Assembly (NCBI RefSeq): GCF_907165205.1
Contig: NC_058195.1
Location: 23,518,936-23,582,935 of the forward strand
Length of the DNA stretch: 64,000 bases
Direction: 5' to 3'
Origin: Coccinella septempunctata
Taxonomy: Eukaryota > Arthropoda > Insecta > Coleoptera > Coccinellidae
This document shows, one piece after another, positions 10,591-20,959 of the stretch (position 1 is the stretch's first letter; each line of letters starts with the position of its first letter). The position numbers and the translations under genes are program-made. A model generated the notes under the pieces. It saw only the letters and a list, made by a program, of their open reading frames with translations, did not search any database and had not been told where the DNA came from.

Positions 10591-11690
10591 ACAGTTATCT
10601 CTCAGATCGGAAAATGTTTGTTTGCTGTATTCAGAAAGCTTCCAAGACTATCGTATTCAAAAGGGTGTACCAGAGGGATCTTTGTTGGGGCCATTTCTAT
10701 TTATACTATTTGTTAATGATTTGCCGGACTCTATGAAAATTTATTTCGTCACTTTATTTTATATCAGAACCATATTGTTCGCTGACGTCCTTCTTGATAA
10801 AAGCATCAAGCTTACTAGAACTAAAGACCAGATGTGAGAAGCTTGTAGAGTATGTTTTGGGCTGGTGCCGGAGAAATTCTTTGATTTCAAATGTTGATAA
10901 AACTAATCTAGGTCATTTTCGGATACGTGAATCTATGGAACAGTTGGTTCTTTATCTTCTTCTTTAAAAATTAGCATTTGGTTAGTTTTTGGGATTGAAG
11001 GTCGACAACAATTTGAATTGGCAGAGTCAAATCTATTCTGTGTGTGAAAAACTTAGCAGTGCCTTTTTCTCACTGAAACGTCTGAAGTATATATTACCAC
11101 CAGAGGTGTTGATAAATATTTATTACTCAATGGCATTTTCACATATGAATTACAATGTCATTCTTTCGGGACGGACAGCAGGCAGTAACGCAGTATTGCT
11201 CAAAAGAGAATAATTCGACTGATCTTCGGTCCAAAACCCTAGGAATCCTGTAAACCCATGTTTTCAGAACATAAAATCATGACTTCTCCTTGTATTCATA
11301 TTTCAAGACTTTTATTACATTTTCACAAGAATGTTCAGCCTCTGAAGAAATGCTCTCAATATGACACCAGGCAATAGGACACAATCTCCATCCCGGCACA
11401 TCTAAACGTCTAAATTCGAGAATTCAGCTATGTATAGTGGGATTAAAATATATAATAATAGCCAAACAGTTTTAAAGAATGAGATTACTTTAAATTTAAG
11501 AAGAAAATTAAGGAATTCTTGCTGGAAAGATATTTCTATATCAAAACTGAATTTTTAAGTTCTGCTGTTGTATGCAACATAATGGTTTTCTTTCCTTTTC
11601 TGTTTGAATTTTCTTTGGTTGTAGAATGACTTGTCCTATACATGAACCATGTTATAAAGGATTCAATAAAATTATTATTATTATTAATGA
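10590..11690 (+). pseudogene. Crack/Daphne/L2-like LINE: RT 3' half and (ATT)n tail
   Basis: It reads KGVPEGSLLGPFLFILFVNDLP (RT motif B to C) with the YADD region lost, then LKVDNNLNWQSQI and INIYYSMAFSHMNYNVIL, the thumb of CR1/L2-type LINEs. The last ORF part contains RIIRLIFGP, as in the better copy at 49549-50169. Frameshifts are frequent. The 3' end is a short ATAAA and an ATT microsatellite at 11671-11686, the same tail as at 50281-50300. Confidence 0.8.
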
Positions 11691-12472
11691 AGCAGGGACT
11701 TTGTTTCTGGAAATATTCGAGATGTGTTTAGATCCCTCGAAGAAAAAGGGATTCTTTAAATACAGTCCAATACTTCCATCTTATACTTCGAACATATTTT
11801 GAAAGTATTGTAGTCAGGTCCATTTTGAGTAATTTCTGTTCTTGTAATGCATATTATGACGATTTACTCGCCCATTATTGGAAAAACAACATTCATATGA
11901 GCAAAGAATCAAGTTGCGAAAATTAAAAATGCATCATGCATCATTGCATCATTTCTGCAAAGATAATAATGACTTCTCTGTCCTCAACTCTCGAACAAGA
12001 ATCGTTTCGTGGTCCTCGAAAGTGAAATGATCACGTCCGAACTAAGACACCGGTCACATTGTGTGATCAAAGCTACTCAAATTCTCTACTGATGGATGAA
12101 ATTTGTTATAATACAAGATGTCCAAAAAAAAAACCGCCCGGAAAGCAATTTTCAATTGGCTGACATTTTTCAACGCAATCCTGAAAAAAGTCGAACTCAA
12201 TTCATTCGAAAGACAATGCTTACATCTACAATTTGACATCCCGCATGTCGAATTATCACAATTATCGACCTAATTACAGACCTGGAGATGAATAACGGGA
12301 GATGTTTAGATGTATATTATGTTAGGGAAACATGTCTAGTAATAGAAAAATCATCAGTGGAAATTATATAAGCCAATTCTTCAGTTTTTTTAGAGATTGG
12401 AACGGAAATTCGAATATAATGATAGACATAATGATTGACTTGATAAGTTGTCAATAGTGAACATAGTAATAC
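11691..12472. other. Intron or flanking DNA, no gene seen
   Basis: No domain was recognised. If the dynein exon at 12473-12680 belongs to a working gene, this is the 5' portion of its downstream intron, and the donor GT lies at 12472-12471 on the minus strand. Confidence 0.5.
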
Positions 12473-12680
12473 CTCTTGTAGTTGAGCCCTTTTCGCATTC
12501 AAAGTATCCATGAGTACTGCCAATTCCGCTTCTGCTTCTTCTAGTCGAGCCTTTTTAGGTGCAACAATCTTGATAACTCTGTCGTATACTTCCATAGCAC
12601 GAACCCATTTACAAAGCCCTTCACAAGCTGTAGAAACACTTTTTATGCGTTCAGGGTCGAACTCTCTGTCAGTCATGAAC
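12473..12680 (-). CDS. Axonemal dynein heavy chain, one internal exon (stalk region)
   Basis: The minus strand encodes FDPERIKSVSTACEG, CKWVRAMEVYDRV, IVAPKKARLEEAEAELA and LNAKRAQLQE, the ascending coiled-coil stalk (microtubule-binding region) of axonemal dynein heavy chains. The STACEGLCKWVRAMEVYDRV text favours the DNAH3/7/12 group from memory. Splice signals bound it exactly: acceptor AG at 12682-12681 after tttccta, and donor GT at 12472-12471 after CAAGAG. The exon is 208 bp: one base completing a codon, then 69 codons. The protein is a microtubule motor of the cilium or flagellum. No neighbouring exon was found in the window, so the flanking introns are probably large and filled with transposons. 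Confidence 0.93.
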
Positions 12681-13389
12681 CTTTAGGAAAAATTAGCATG
12701 AATGTATTGTGGAATATTTCGAAGAAAATAATGAAATGATATTAAATAAAGCTGTTTCCTAAAAATAGGGATAAATTCAGGTTATTATTCTCTGAGTGAT
12801 TTGGAGTCGAAAAGATCTTGTAGGTATGCATATGTCCGTAATGCTCATTTCCAAGATGAAGGGCGTTGAATATTTACAAATAAATAATAAATTACTCGAT
12901 AATTTCGGACCAGTTTGGTATATTCCATCGAGATTTGCTAACAAGGGACACCTCATGAACAGGCTCGCTTTACGTTGAATGTCTCATGTTTGATGGAGTG
13001 TAAATGGGCATTGACTTTCATATTTTAATTTTTTCCCAAATTAAATTAATTTCTACAACATTTATCCAATTTAGAACAAGAGATTTCTGTGTCTCTTAAT
13101 GTGCACCACTTTCCAGTTAGAAATTCAAAACCGTAAACCGTTTATTTTGTGAAAAATACTCGAGTAGAGCAATCAAAGAATAATATATTTTATTATATCA
13201 GAAAGCTTTTCAAATTGCAAGAGTTGTTAAAACTGGCCGCCCACAGCCAGGAGTCCAGTGTTCTCCCCGTGGCTTGCTGAATAACAAGGAATTCGCAATT
13301 CATTTTGTAAACATATGATGCCCAGTATCTTGGAAATGAAATATTTTTGTTCATATGTCTACAGGACTATTCAGACTCCAAAACACTCA
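12681..13389. other. Intronic DNA, no gene recognised
   Basis: This is upstream (minus strand) of the dynein exon. Short ORFs at 12796-12978 show no recognisable domain. Confidence 0.5.
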
Positions 13390-13647
13390 CCCCTGGTTTC
13401 ATAAAGCTTGATCGGGGAATCAACGTTTGATTGACGAATAGACGTCAATTTGTTTTCAATAGATAATTCATTCATGATCATTCTGAACATCATTATCGCA
13501 TCAAATTATGATGTTCATGCGTCCATTCAACTATTCTCGATTGCTACTTCTCCAATATATTCAGAAATGAAAAGGTTTCAGTATTTTGGTTCTAGAAATC
13601 GAGTAACTGTCAAATCCGTGATCGGACAATCAAAGTTTTATGAAAGT
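13390..13647. repeat. Foldback/MITE-like element of ~255 bp
   Basis: The left end reads tttcataaagcttgatcgg with caacgtttgattgac further in. The right end, reverse complemented, reads tttcataaaactttgattg with atcacggatttgac. These are imperfect inverted ends of about 40 bp. There is no coding capacity. I could not settle the target duplication. Confidence 0.6.
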
Positions 13648-14177
13648 CTTGGACTGCAGATACGTAGATCTTCAGTTCAACTGCACTACAGTTCTTTGGA
13701 ATTTCAGTTCAAATGGACAGTCCTAGTCTACAGTTCGCCAGTGTGTGTATAGGCACTTTTAGTTAGGAAGTCAGGATTTACTCGATCGTCGTGGAGAAAA
13801 AGGAGATTTTGAAGATTAGACTGTGGAAAGAAAAAGAAATTAAATGATGATTGCAGGTTTTTGAGGTTGTAATAAAAACCGTCACTTTACTGACATGTTT
13901 TCTATCGTATCGGGGACACCCTGTATATTATGCACACTGATTCTACAATTTTTTTGAGTTGCCCAATATTTCACGTTCGTACCTTTTAAAAGTCATTAAA
14001 GGGTCATTATAAGATTCTGATCAACTTATAATTATAAATGAATTTTTTTCCTTTTCCAAGGAAAGCAGAAATCGACATTTCATCGGAAAATCTTGTCATT
14101 CAGTTTTTTTTTAAACAATTTAGATGTGAATTATTATCCGGTGAATGATTCTGTAGGTAATTACCGTCAGTTCATTT
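13648..14177. other. No gene; mariner-type terminal scrap near 13915
   Basis: The phrase gggacaccctgtata at about 13913-13928 resembles the outer bases of mariner-type elements, but no partner end was found. Nothing else was recognised. Confidence 0.4.
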
Positions 14178-14404
14178 TTAGTCATTCATTCATTCATTGC
14201 CGTATCCCGTTACCGGGAATAAATCTACATAAAGAAGAAGAAAAAAAAATGAATAAAAAAAAAAATTCGAACAGACTTGTAATTTCTTAGTGCTAGTTGC
14301 GACTGTGTGCCCTCCTGTGACTAAAGAGACCCAACCGTGACCTGCAGATCCTTCCACACTCAGGGCATGGATAGTCACCAACCAGATCTGGCCGCCGCTG
14401 TATC
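14178..14404 (-). pseudogene. LINE 3' end with C-terminal C2H2 zinc finger
   Basis: The minus strand encodes CPECGRICRSRLGLFSHRR followed by AHSRN and a stop. This is a C-terminal C2H2 zinc finger of the kind found at the end of some RTE-like LINE ORFs. An A-rich 3' region follows (plus-strand T-rich counterpart at 14240-14265), then a GAAT tetranucleotide tail at 14182-14198. It is the sense 3' half of an insertion whose other half is inverted next to it (14405-14870). Confidence 0.7.
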
Positions 14405-14870
14405 CTTCATAAATACTAGGGCTAACCTTGACACGGAAATACACAACCGTATCAATTCGGCATCACGGGCATTCTGGAAGCTGAAGGACAGAGTGTTTCA
14501 AAATCACGACCTCAATCTGAAGACCAAGACAGCTGTTTACAGAGCAGTGGTCCTCCCAACGATTCTTTACGGAAGCGAAAGCTGGACTCCCTACAGGCGA
14601 CATATTAAACAGCTTGAACAGACGCAGCAACGTCATCTAAGACAGATAATGCACATCAGATGGTTCCACAAAGTTTCGAATGCAGAAGTCTTGCAGCGCG
14701 CGAGTTGTACAACAATTGAGACTCAAGTAACGAGAGCCCGACTCAGATGGAGCGGCCACACTGAGGGAGCCCGGAAACCAGGAGGCCAGTATAAGCGGTT
14801 TAAGGATACACTACATCAATCCCTAAAATCAGTTAATGCCAATCATTTTTAGTATCAAGTATAAGACAGT
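14405..14870 (+). pseudogene. Inverted 5' part of the same LINE: RT C-terminal domain
   Basis: It reads ANLDTEIHNRINSASRAFW, VYRAVVLPTILYGSESW, YRRHIKQLEQTQQRHLRQ, ARLRWSGH and GGQYKRFKDTLHQSLK, the RT thumb and C-terminal segment that in this family immediately precedes the zinc finger found on the opposite strand at 14178-14404. The apparent ATG at 14337 lies in the antisense of that finger and is not a real start. The ORF is open to TAG at 14850. Confidence 0.8.
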
Positions 14871-15189
14871 CAGTTCTGTGAAATTTATGCGGTATCAAAT
14901 GACTTTTTTTTTCTTGAATTTGGTAAGTTCATACACGCGGCTGACGTATAATCCACCTTCGTTTAGGCACCTGACGGTTATTTTCCCATTCAGAATGATA
15001 CCAACAATCATCATCAAATTACTTGAAAAATTTTCTTTTTCGGCAACTTTAAAATGTCGCCACCATTAGCCCCACGATTGGCGCGGCGACTGACGTTCAC
15101 TTTCATGATACTTGAACATCAATCTACCCACAAAATGATTTTCATGCGGTATCAAATCACTAAAAAAAAATAGTACGCTACCTCCCCTA

Positions 15190-16505
15190 CTAAAATAATT
15201 CCTATTTGAATGATATAGGATGATTTTTGAGTATTTCTCGTTCACCTCGGTTCAAAATATATAAGTGGAGAGACCAAAAATATTTCATATATTAGTTTCA
15301 GGTCTATACCATAAAATAATATTGCAACACGGGACTCCTGATTGCTTATAGAACATGTTTGAACAGATTCAGTTATAGAACATTAATGAGAAGCTACAAT
15401 TGGGATAGTATGATTACATTGGTTCACATTCATTTCAGTTATCTCTTTTAACTAACCCATAATATAATGATAAGCTTCTGTTTTGTGAGAAATTATTATT
15501 TAAGACTTTACAGTTTTTTTCTTTAGGTGTTCATTACGTCTTACTCTATCAAACCAACTTATAGAACTGTGAAAGTTTGTCCCTGAGCCATATGATAATT
15601 TTTTCCTACTCAACATATGTAAATGATGACTGCACCATTTTATTTCTTTCACGAAGTTCATTAATAGGACTTTCTAACTAATCGTGACCCAGAGCGACCA
15701 GGGATAACTTATTTTCACACAGATGAACTTTTAGGATTTCAGTAGAGTCTCATGTGATTGAATACCTGAGAACTTGTGGAGCTTACCTAGTGACACCTGG
15801 GCAGATACCAGGTGGCAAAGGTAACCAAAAATAAATGTTGCTCAACTTATTATCACATGGCTGAATTTTATATATGTTTTTGAGAATTTTACTATGAATT
15901 TCATCTATTTTATGTGTAGCTTCAAAACGCCTGACAAGAATTTTGGCCCATGGAAAGTGTCTTCATTATTTAAATCATATATAAAAATCAGCCATGTGAA
16001 GATACGTTACGTAACAGTTATTTTTAGTTACCTTTGCCACCTCGTATCCCCCCAGGTGTCACTAGGCAAGCTCCACAAGTTCTCAGGTATTCAAAGCACA
16101 TGACACTCTACTGAGATCCATCTGTGTGAAAATAAGTTATGTCTGGTCGCTCTGAGATCTTGGACTATAAACTTCTAGTCGAGGTACTCCTTTTTGAAGT
16201 TCCAATAACAGTTAGCCATTATAAGATAATGTTTTCCTGCAGTACCTGGAATTAAACTGCTTATCCGGAAACAATATACCTAAAAACAAAAATTAATTGG
16301 AAGAAATTTTCTACTAATCTGTTGGGCATAATAAGAACAAGGACCAAAATATGAATGCGTTATTTTAACAATGAGGAAAAATCCTCGAAAAACTTCAACA
16401 AGAGAGCAGGCTGGACTTCTGTTGACGAACTTTGCATACTAGGATTGTCTCTTTTTCTACACTCTCCTTCTTTTACAGAGTACATGCAGGTATTTGATGT
16501 AAGTA
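15190..16505 (+). repeat. Unidentified interspersed repeat, copy A (carries a nested MITE)
   Basis: It aligns with the reverse complement of 27180-27885 in several long blocks: tcctatttg...catgatat at the left, tctatcaaaccaactt, cctgagccatat, ccaataacagttagccatta, tcctgcagtacctggaatta and gtacatgcaggtatttgatg at the right. Copy A is longer because a MITE (about 15682-16165) is inserted in it. No protein-coding similarity was seen. Confidence 0.75.
15682..16165. mobile_element. MITE with ~145-bp terminal inverted repeats nested in the repeat
   Basis: The left arm contains agagcgaccagggataactt, ttttcacacagatg, cctgagaacttgtggagctt and tagtgacacctgg. The same phrases occur inverted in the right arm up to 16165. 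The homologous uninterrupted site is present in copy B near 27535, where the MITE is absent, which confirms it as an insertion. There is no ORF of note. The exact target duplication is ambiguous. Confidence 0.8.
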
Positions 16506-17629
16506 TATCTCGAATTCAGGGCGAACAAATACAACTGCAATGAGGCCCTTTTTGCTGAATAATAATGCTGAGTAATACACTTTGTGAGGATTTGGCCCAG
16601 ATACCTCAGTCATCGGATGGACTTCGTGCTCGCTAAATATCATTAAGTAATTAGGTACTTACGAAAAAAAAAAGATTCAATATAAATAGATGTGGGATGA
16701 AGCATTCTTCAGTTTCTTTTTATTTAATTCACTACTGTGAATAGTCAAACCCAAAGAAAAAAAATCCCTTTTACATGGTCCCTCGAGTCAAAGAAGATAT
16801 CCAGCGCTGGAACAGTCAGCTAAGAATCAGAGCTTCAACCACTTCAGATAGGCATAGAAAATCCACGGAACGAAGGAAGATCCAGCTCGACGACAAAGGA
16901 GCAAATACTGGTTACCACAGTCTACAAAAGCCAAGGAGTCCAAAGCCTAGTGGTTTACCGCCCAAGGAGCATCAAAGAAGCCAACACAACCTCCGTTACG
17001 ATAACCAACAACATCGTAAGGAAAACCGACGTCCACGTACACAGACGTCCCAAACGACGGTGTGAAGATCCAATAAACAGAAAATCATTCACGGCTCACC
17101 CACTCGTACAACTTGAGCAAAAAAAATACATCAGCTCAACAGTACGGAATCCAAAGTCACGCAACAGAGAGGAATGGCGCATGGCATCCAAAACCTGTAT
17201 GGGAACATGAAAAGGGACCCTACTGCAAGAAAAACGCTGGAGTTCTTCGACGAAGGAAGAACAAATCTACAACATATTTGCAGAACATTCACTAAATCGA
17301 AAAGGAGCTCCAAAGAAAGCTTCCAGCAGAAAAATACAACGTTGAAAAATTCCGATCTCAAGTCCATGAACTTTGCCAGCTAAGGAAGTCCACGCGCTGG
17401 AAAATCCACCACCGACTGATCCAGAATCAATCCCCGAAGCCATCAGAAAGCAACAGCTACACTTGTTACAAATGAAACAATTCGAACAACAGCTGAGAAG
17501 AACGAAGGAGCGAATGGTGAGAAATAACCACCAATCACTTCTCATTGAACGTCTCGACGAATTAACGAGCCTTGGAATGAAATTTCGAAAACACACGTTG
17601 ATAATTATCTCCAATCGGAAATACAGGGT
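16506..17629 (+). other. Unidentified Gln/Arg-rich coding-like remnant (16740-17625)
   Basis: Overlapping plus-strand frames are rich in Arg, Lys, Gln and Ser (for example RRPRTQTSQ, LLQMKQFEQQLRRTKERM). This looks like a decayed basic ORF, possibly a retrotransposon gag/ORF1, with several frame changes. No zinc knuckle or domain is visible, so no family is assigned. 16506-16740 shows nothing. Confidence 0.3.
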
Positions 17630-18350
17630 GTTCCACGAATGATTGTTCAGGCTTTCATGTCGGATGCCGGACATTTTGGTGAGTCTGAATCAGTGTTCGA
17701 AAAATGTCCTAACTACATATAGTTCATTCAAGAATGATTGACATCTCGGGTGGCTATGGAAAATCGAATTTAAGTTGGTAATACTCCATAAGGTACGATT
17801 TGTGTTGCGAAATTCAGGTTGGTATTGTGAATGAACAGTGATCTTTTATGAGTGATTCTATGCACTGAGCACTGACCGAAGATTATTTGAAATTGGTACT
17901 GCTGGTTATGTCCTTAATTCTTTCGTACAAATTGGAAATATTATTCTATCAATTCTTAATGCAGATTAATATGACATCAATTTGAATATTTCTTCTTTTC
18001 AAATGCTTTTTTAGGTTATATTTATTTATTCCAGTTCTGTGATCAAAACTAAAGAAATTATTGAAGTTTTTTTATGACCAGACATTAAGCTGCGTCTGGA
18101 CTTTTAAGACCTACTGGGATGTCAATCATTCTTGAAAGGACTATATATTAATTCTAGAGATAGGGGATGTTTCATGTATTTTGTCAAGAACTTTCAATCG
18201 GCACAACTCTTGAACGCCTGCATGGATCTAAAATTTCTGGGAATGGGTATGTGCCGGTGCCAAATATTTGCACATAATCGCAGTCGATAGCGCAGGTCCG
18301 GACTGAGAAAATTATATTCATTATTCCACTTCTTTTAAAACATCCTTCAC
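17630..18350 (+). mobile_element. mariner-type MITE, copy 1, interrupted
   Basis: It opens with tacagggtgttccacgaatg and closes near 18350 with aaaacatcctt. Its two halves align with the reverse complement of 22586-22892, for example ggtccggac, caatcggca and ggctttca. Between the halves lies 17728-18160, absent from the other copy. No coding sequence is present. Confidence 0.78.
17728..18160. mobile_element. Nested MITE with TTCAAGAATGATTGACATC ends
   Basis: The sequence ttcaagaatgattgacatc at the left recurs as its reverse complement at the right (gatgtcaatcattcttgaa). The ~430-bp interval is missing from the homologous MITE copy at 22586-22892, so it is a later insertion. Confidence 0.75.
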
Positions 18351-18844
18351 ATAAAGCGAAATTTCATCAGAATCTACAATGAATACAACGGCACACTTCG
18401 CATCATCATGTTATGAAACACTGAATATTTAAAATTTTCAATTTATATTGAACACGGATCTGTGAATCTCCGAATAATGCGTCAATTCATATTGAGTCGA
18501 TTGAAATTCTCAGTAACATGACTTAGATATTGTGTTGCATCTTATTTCATCCAATACATGAATGTAGAGATTTCACATTTGATTACCTAGATACCTAAAA
18601 TTAGAAGTGATAGAAATACTCATCTCCGAAATATTCAACTTCGAAAATTATTACTTCGAGTAAGTGAAACACGGATGCATGGCAGCAACATCAAATATTT
18701 TTGCAAAACTAAATTTAATCGAGAACTCGAATTAACATTGAACAAGTAATTGAACTATTCTAAAATGGACTGAAGAATTAAAATGTTTCTTATGAACATG
18801 TGTTGAACTAAAACTCGTAAAAGCATGAGATCATTAATATATAT
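18351..18844. other. No gene recognised
   Basis: A+T-rich sequence between the MITE and the BEL/Pao remnant. No supported ORF. Confidence 0.45.
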
Positions 18845-19640
18845 TTACTAAAGCCATCTAGAGGCAGTAAGTGACCTTTCAACGGACGCATTCATAGCTG
18901 CCTTCAGAAGATTCACATCACGACGTGGATTATGCTCTGCAATATTCATTGACAATGGAACCAATTTCGTCGGAGCTCAACGAGTCCTTGACAGAGAATT
19001 TCATCAATCCATGTATGAAAATTCAATACAGAAGGCATTAGCTAAGGAATCGGCAAAGTGGTACAGAATTCCACCAGGCAGTCCTCATTTTGGCGGACTA
19101 TGGAAAGCAGGGGTGAAGTCTATGAAGTTTCATCTACGAAGGATAGTTGGAGATAAAACTGACTTTCGAAGAAATGAGCACATTACTATGTCAAATAGAA
19201 GCATGCCTAAAATCTCGTCCTCTCACGCCATTCACTGAAGATCCACAAGAATTGGACGTGCTGACCCCAGGACATTTTCTCATTGGAAATTCTCTCAAAT
19301 CAATACCGGATCCAGAGAACAATGGAAACAATATCACATTGCAAGATAGATGGAGGCTCATACGAAAGCTGTAACATACTTATGGATGCGATACCTACGC
19401 CCACTTCTTCGAACCAGAAGAGCCAACAGATCAACCAGTGAGATAAATAAAACAGAAGCAGAAATCCGATTGACGGAGATTCCCTCAATACCAAAACCAC
19501 ACCAACAAATTTTCGACTTTGACCAGCTTTACGCCGAGGCGAAAACGTGATTCCAGACAAGAGCCCAATTCCGGACGTCAGCACCCATTCCTGACCATAT
19601 CTAATAAAGCACGAACAATGATCGAGTGTCAATTCCAAGC
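18845..19640 (+). pseudogene. BEL/Pao retrotransposon: integrase C-terminal half
   Basis: Frames at 18850-19380 read VSDLSTDAFIAAFRRFTSRR, FIDNGTNFVGA, PPGSPHFGGLWKAGVKSMK, LTFEEMSTLLCQIEACLKSR and LDVLTPGHFLIGNSLKSIPD, then LQDRWRLIRKL. This is the integrase catalytic core, including the DNGTNF catalytic Asp, with the C-terminal extension typical of BEL/Pao. At least two frameshifts (near 19150 and after 19370) inactivate it. The polyprotein upstream is missing. Confidence 0.88.
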
Positions 19641-19679
19641 CACATCCATCACGTCTGCAACACTTCGGCCTTTGGAGTA

Positions 19680-19965
19680 ATGTTCGAAATTCGAACTTTA
19701 TTTCAAATTATCCATTCCGATATTCATTTCCGATGGAAAATTCCATTATAATTCGAATTGATGAATAATCGAAGTGGATCACGGCACCAACCGAAATCTG
19801 TTGACGGGAAGGAACACGGTACAACAACCGGGGACTTCATTCACACTTGTGACCAAATAAAGAAATGTTATTTTCATTGTTATGGTTCGATTTAGTGTAT
19901 ACGCTTAGATTGTAATTAATAAAATCATCATTCACTTATCGTTTGATCAATTCACCTTACCGGCA
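19680..19965 (+). repeat. Possible 3' LTR of the BEL/Pao remnant
   Basis: It starts tgttcgaaattcgaac, a TG-initiated palindromic start found in some BEL/Pao LTRs, placed ~40 bp after the end of the integrase frame. It contains an AATAAAG-like polyadenylation signal at ~19857. The right end is not clear and no partner 5' LTR is present. Confidence 0.35.
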
Positions 19966-19975
19966 ACTGAGTTGA

Positions 19976-20180
19976 GACTTCCCTTGAACGTTCTGAGTCT
20001 GGTCGTTCAGTTGCCTCAAGTGTTGTTTCAAACAATAGAAGCAACAATGGGTTTTCAAGAATACAATGCTTTACCAACCAATATTAAGGAATGTTTCAAT
20101 TTGAGAGATTTTAAGGAGGAAATTATAATATATGCTAGGATTAAGACATATAGATTCAAGCAGAGTATTTGTATTTTCAA
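19976..20180 (+). pseudogene. LINE RT C-terminal scrap
   Basis: The text MGFQEYNALPTNIKECFNLR followed by DFKEEI resembles the last residues of CR1/L2-type LINE ORF2 (YNxLPxxIK...FKxxL). Only about 60 codons remain, directly before a PLE end. Confidence 0.5.
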
Positions 20181-20330
20181 TCTATTTATTTACTGAGGAA
20201 ATATCTAAAGCTGTGCACTTGGAAATTTCTAAATGTTTCAGTGGTACTGAAGATGGTTACCCTATTGTAGTCGAAAACGTTCTACCAGAAAAATAAATAT
20301 ACTTGCTGAGATACAAACTCCTTGACTTCA
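20181..20330 (+). repeat. Solo PLE 3' terminal region
   Basis: A short block carrying the hammerhead-like motif 20242-20287 and an AATAAATA-rich end, without attached RT sequence. By its motif it is the end of a Penelope-like element, probably a different subfamily from 22037-22405. Confidence 0.6.
20242..20287 (+). ncRNA. Hammerhead-like motif in a PLE end
   Basis: Stem I is TGGTA (20242-20246) with TACCA (20283-20287). The core CUGAAGA (20247-20253) fits CUGANGA. One extra U (20254) precedes stem II, GGUUAC/GUAGUC (20255-20260, 20267-20272). GAA (20273-20275) is followed by the palindrome AACGUU (20276-20281) at the stem III position, and C at 20282 would be the cleavage nucleotide. Canonical hammerheads lack the extra U, so activity is uncertain. 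Confidence 0.55.
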
Positions 20331-20399
20331 TCTTATTTATTTACTTCTCTTCATAAACTTTTTAGGGTTTTCACTCCCAATCTCTGAAACAAAATCAAT

Positions 20400-20690
20400 T
20401 AAAAATGAAATCAACGATTTGCTCCTGCGTAAATTCTTGCACTAATTTGTCAGGAGCAAATTAACTAGAAAAAATTGTTGCCTGACAATGAACTCAAAAT
20501 AAATAACGTTGAAATTATAATTCTGTAACGTTTCGGAGTCTATATCAGACTCCTTCATCAGACGAAAAATCTATTTATTTACTGTTGTAGCGTGTTAGCA
20601 GTTTTGAAAATTGTGTTTATTATGTATCTTTGTGTTTATATTAGGCTTTCTAATTAATTAAATTATCTATTTAGCTACTGACGGAAAGTG
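20400..20690 (-). repeat. Solo PLE end, minus strand
   Basis: A second PLE terminal block in opposite orientation to 20181-20330, identified by its hammerhead-like motif (20521-20567). No RT remnant is attached. Confidence 0.5.
20521..20567 (-). ncRNA. Hammerhead-like motif in a PLE end
   Basis: On the minus strand: CUGAUGA (20561-20555), an extra A (20554), a perfect 7-bp stem II GGAGUCU/AGACUCC around a 5-nt loop, GAA (20534-20532), the palindrome ACGU (20531-20528) and U (20527). Stem I is weak: GU/AC, a mismatch, then three pairs. This is the strongest stem II of the set. Confidence 0.55.
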
Positions 20691-20835
20691 TCCAGTTTCA
20701 CGAAGTGACCGATTATCTTGTTCGAATGTTTAGTGGTTAGGAATTCGACGATCCGGATATAGCCTTCGACATTCCTTAGCAGCTTCTCCACCATTGCACT
20801 TACAAAATCCGTAAACTAACAACATTTCAGTATAT
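20691..20835 (-). pseudogene. mariner-like transposase N-terminal HTH scrap
   Basis: The minus strand reads YTEMLLVYGFCKCNGGEA and RLYPDRRIPNH, a stop, then TFEQDNRSLRETGHFP. This is the DUF4817-type helix-turn-helix region, as in the transposase at 1402. Only ~50 codons remain. It lies between two PLE blocks. Confidence 0.72.
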
Positions 20836-20959
20836 TCAGTCACAGAGTCAAAAAGAAAATTTTTAGAGAACAGATCACATACGAAAATTGATATGCGAAG
20901 AGGTATAAAAAAATTGGTTTGGGAAAGTGTAAAAAGGAATACGAAATGTAGTTCTTTCG

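Noticed and set aside
14337..14404. N-terminal part of the 14337 ORF as LINE protein
   Set aside because: It is antisense to a real zinc-finger coding segment on the other strand; the RT similarity starts only at ~14410.
17267..17674. 135-codon minus-strand ORF rich in Cys and Phe
   Set aside because: Overlaps the basic coding-like remnant on plus; its composition is what an antisense of Arg/Gln-rich sequence gives, and no motif is present.
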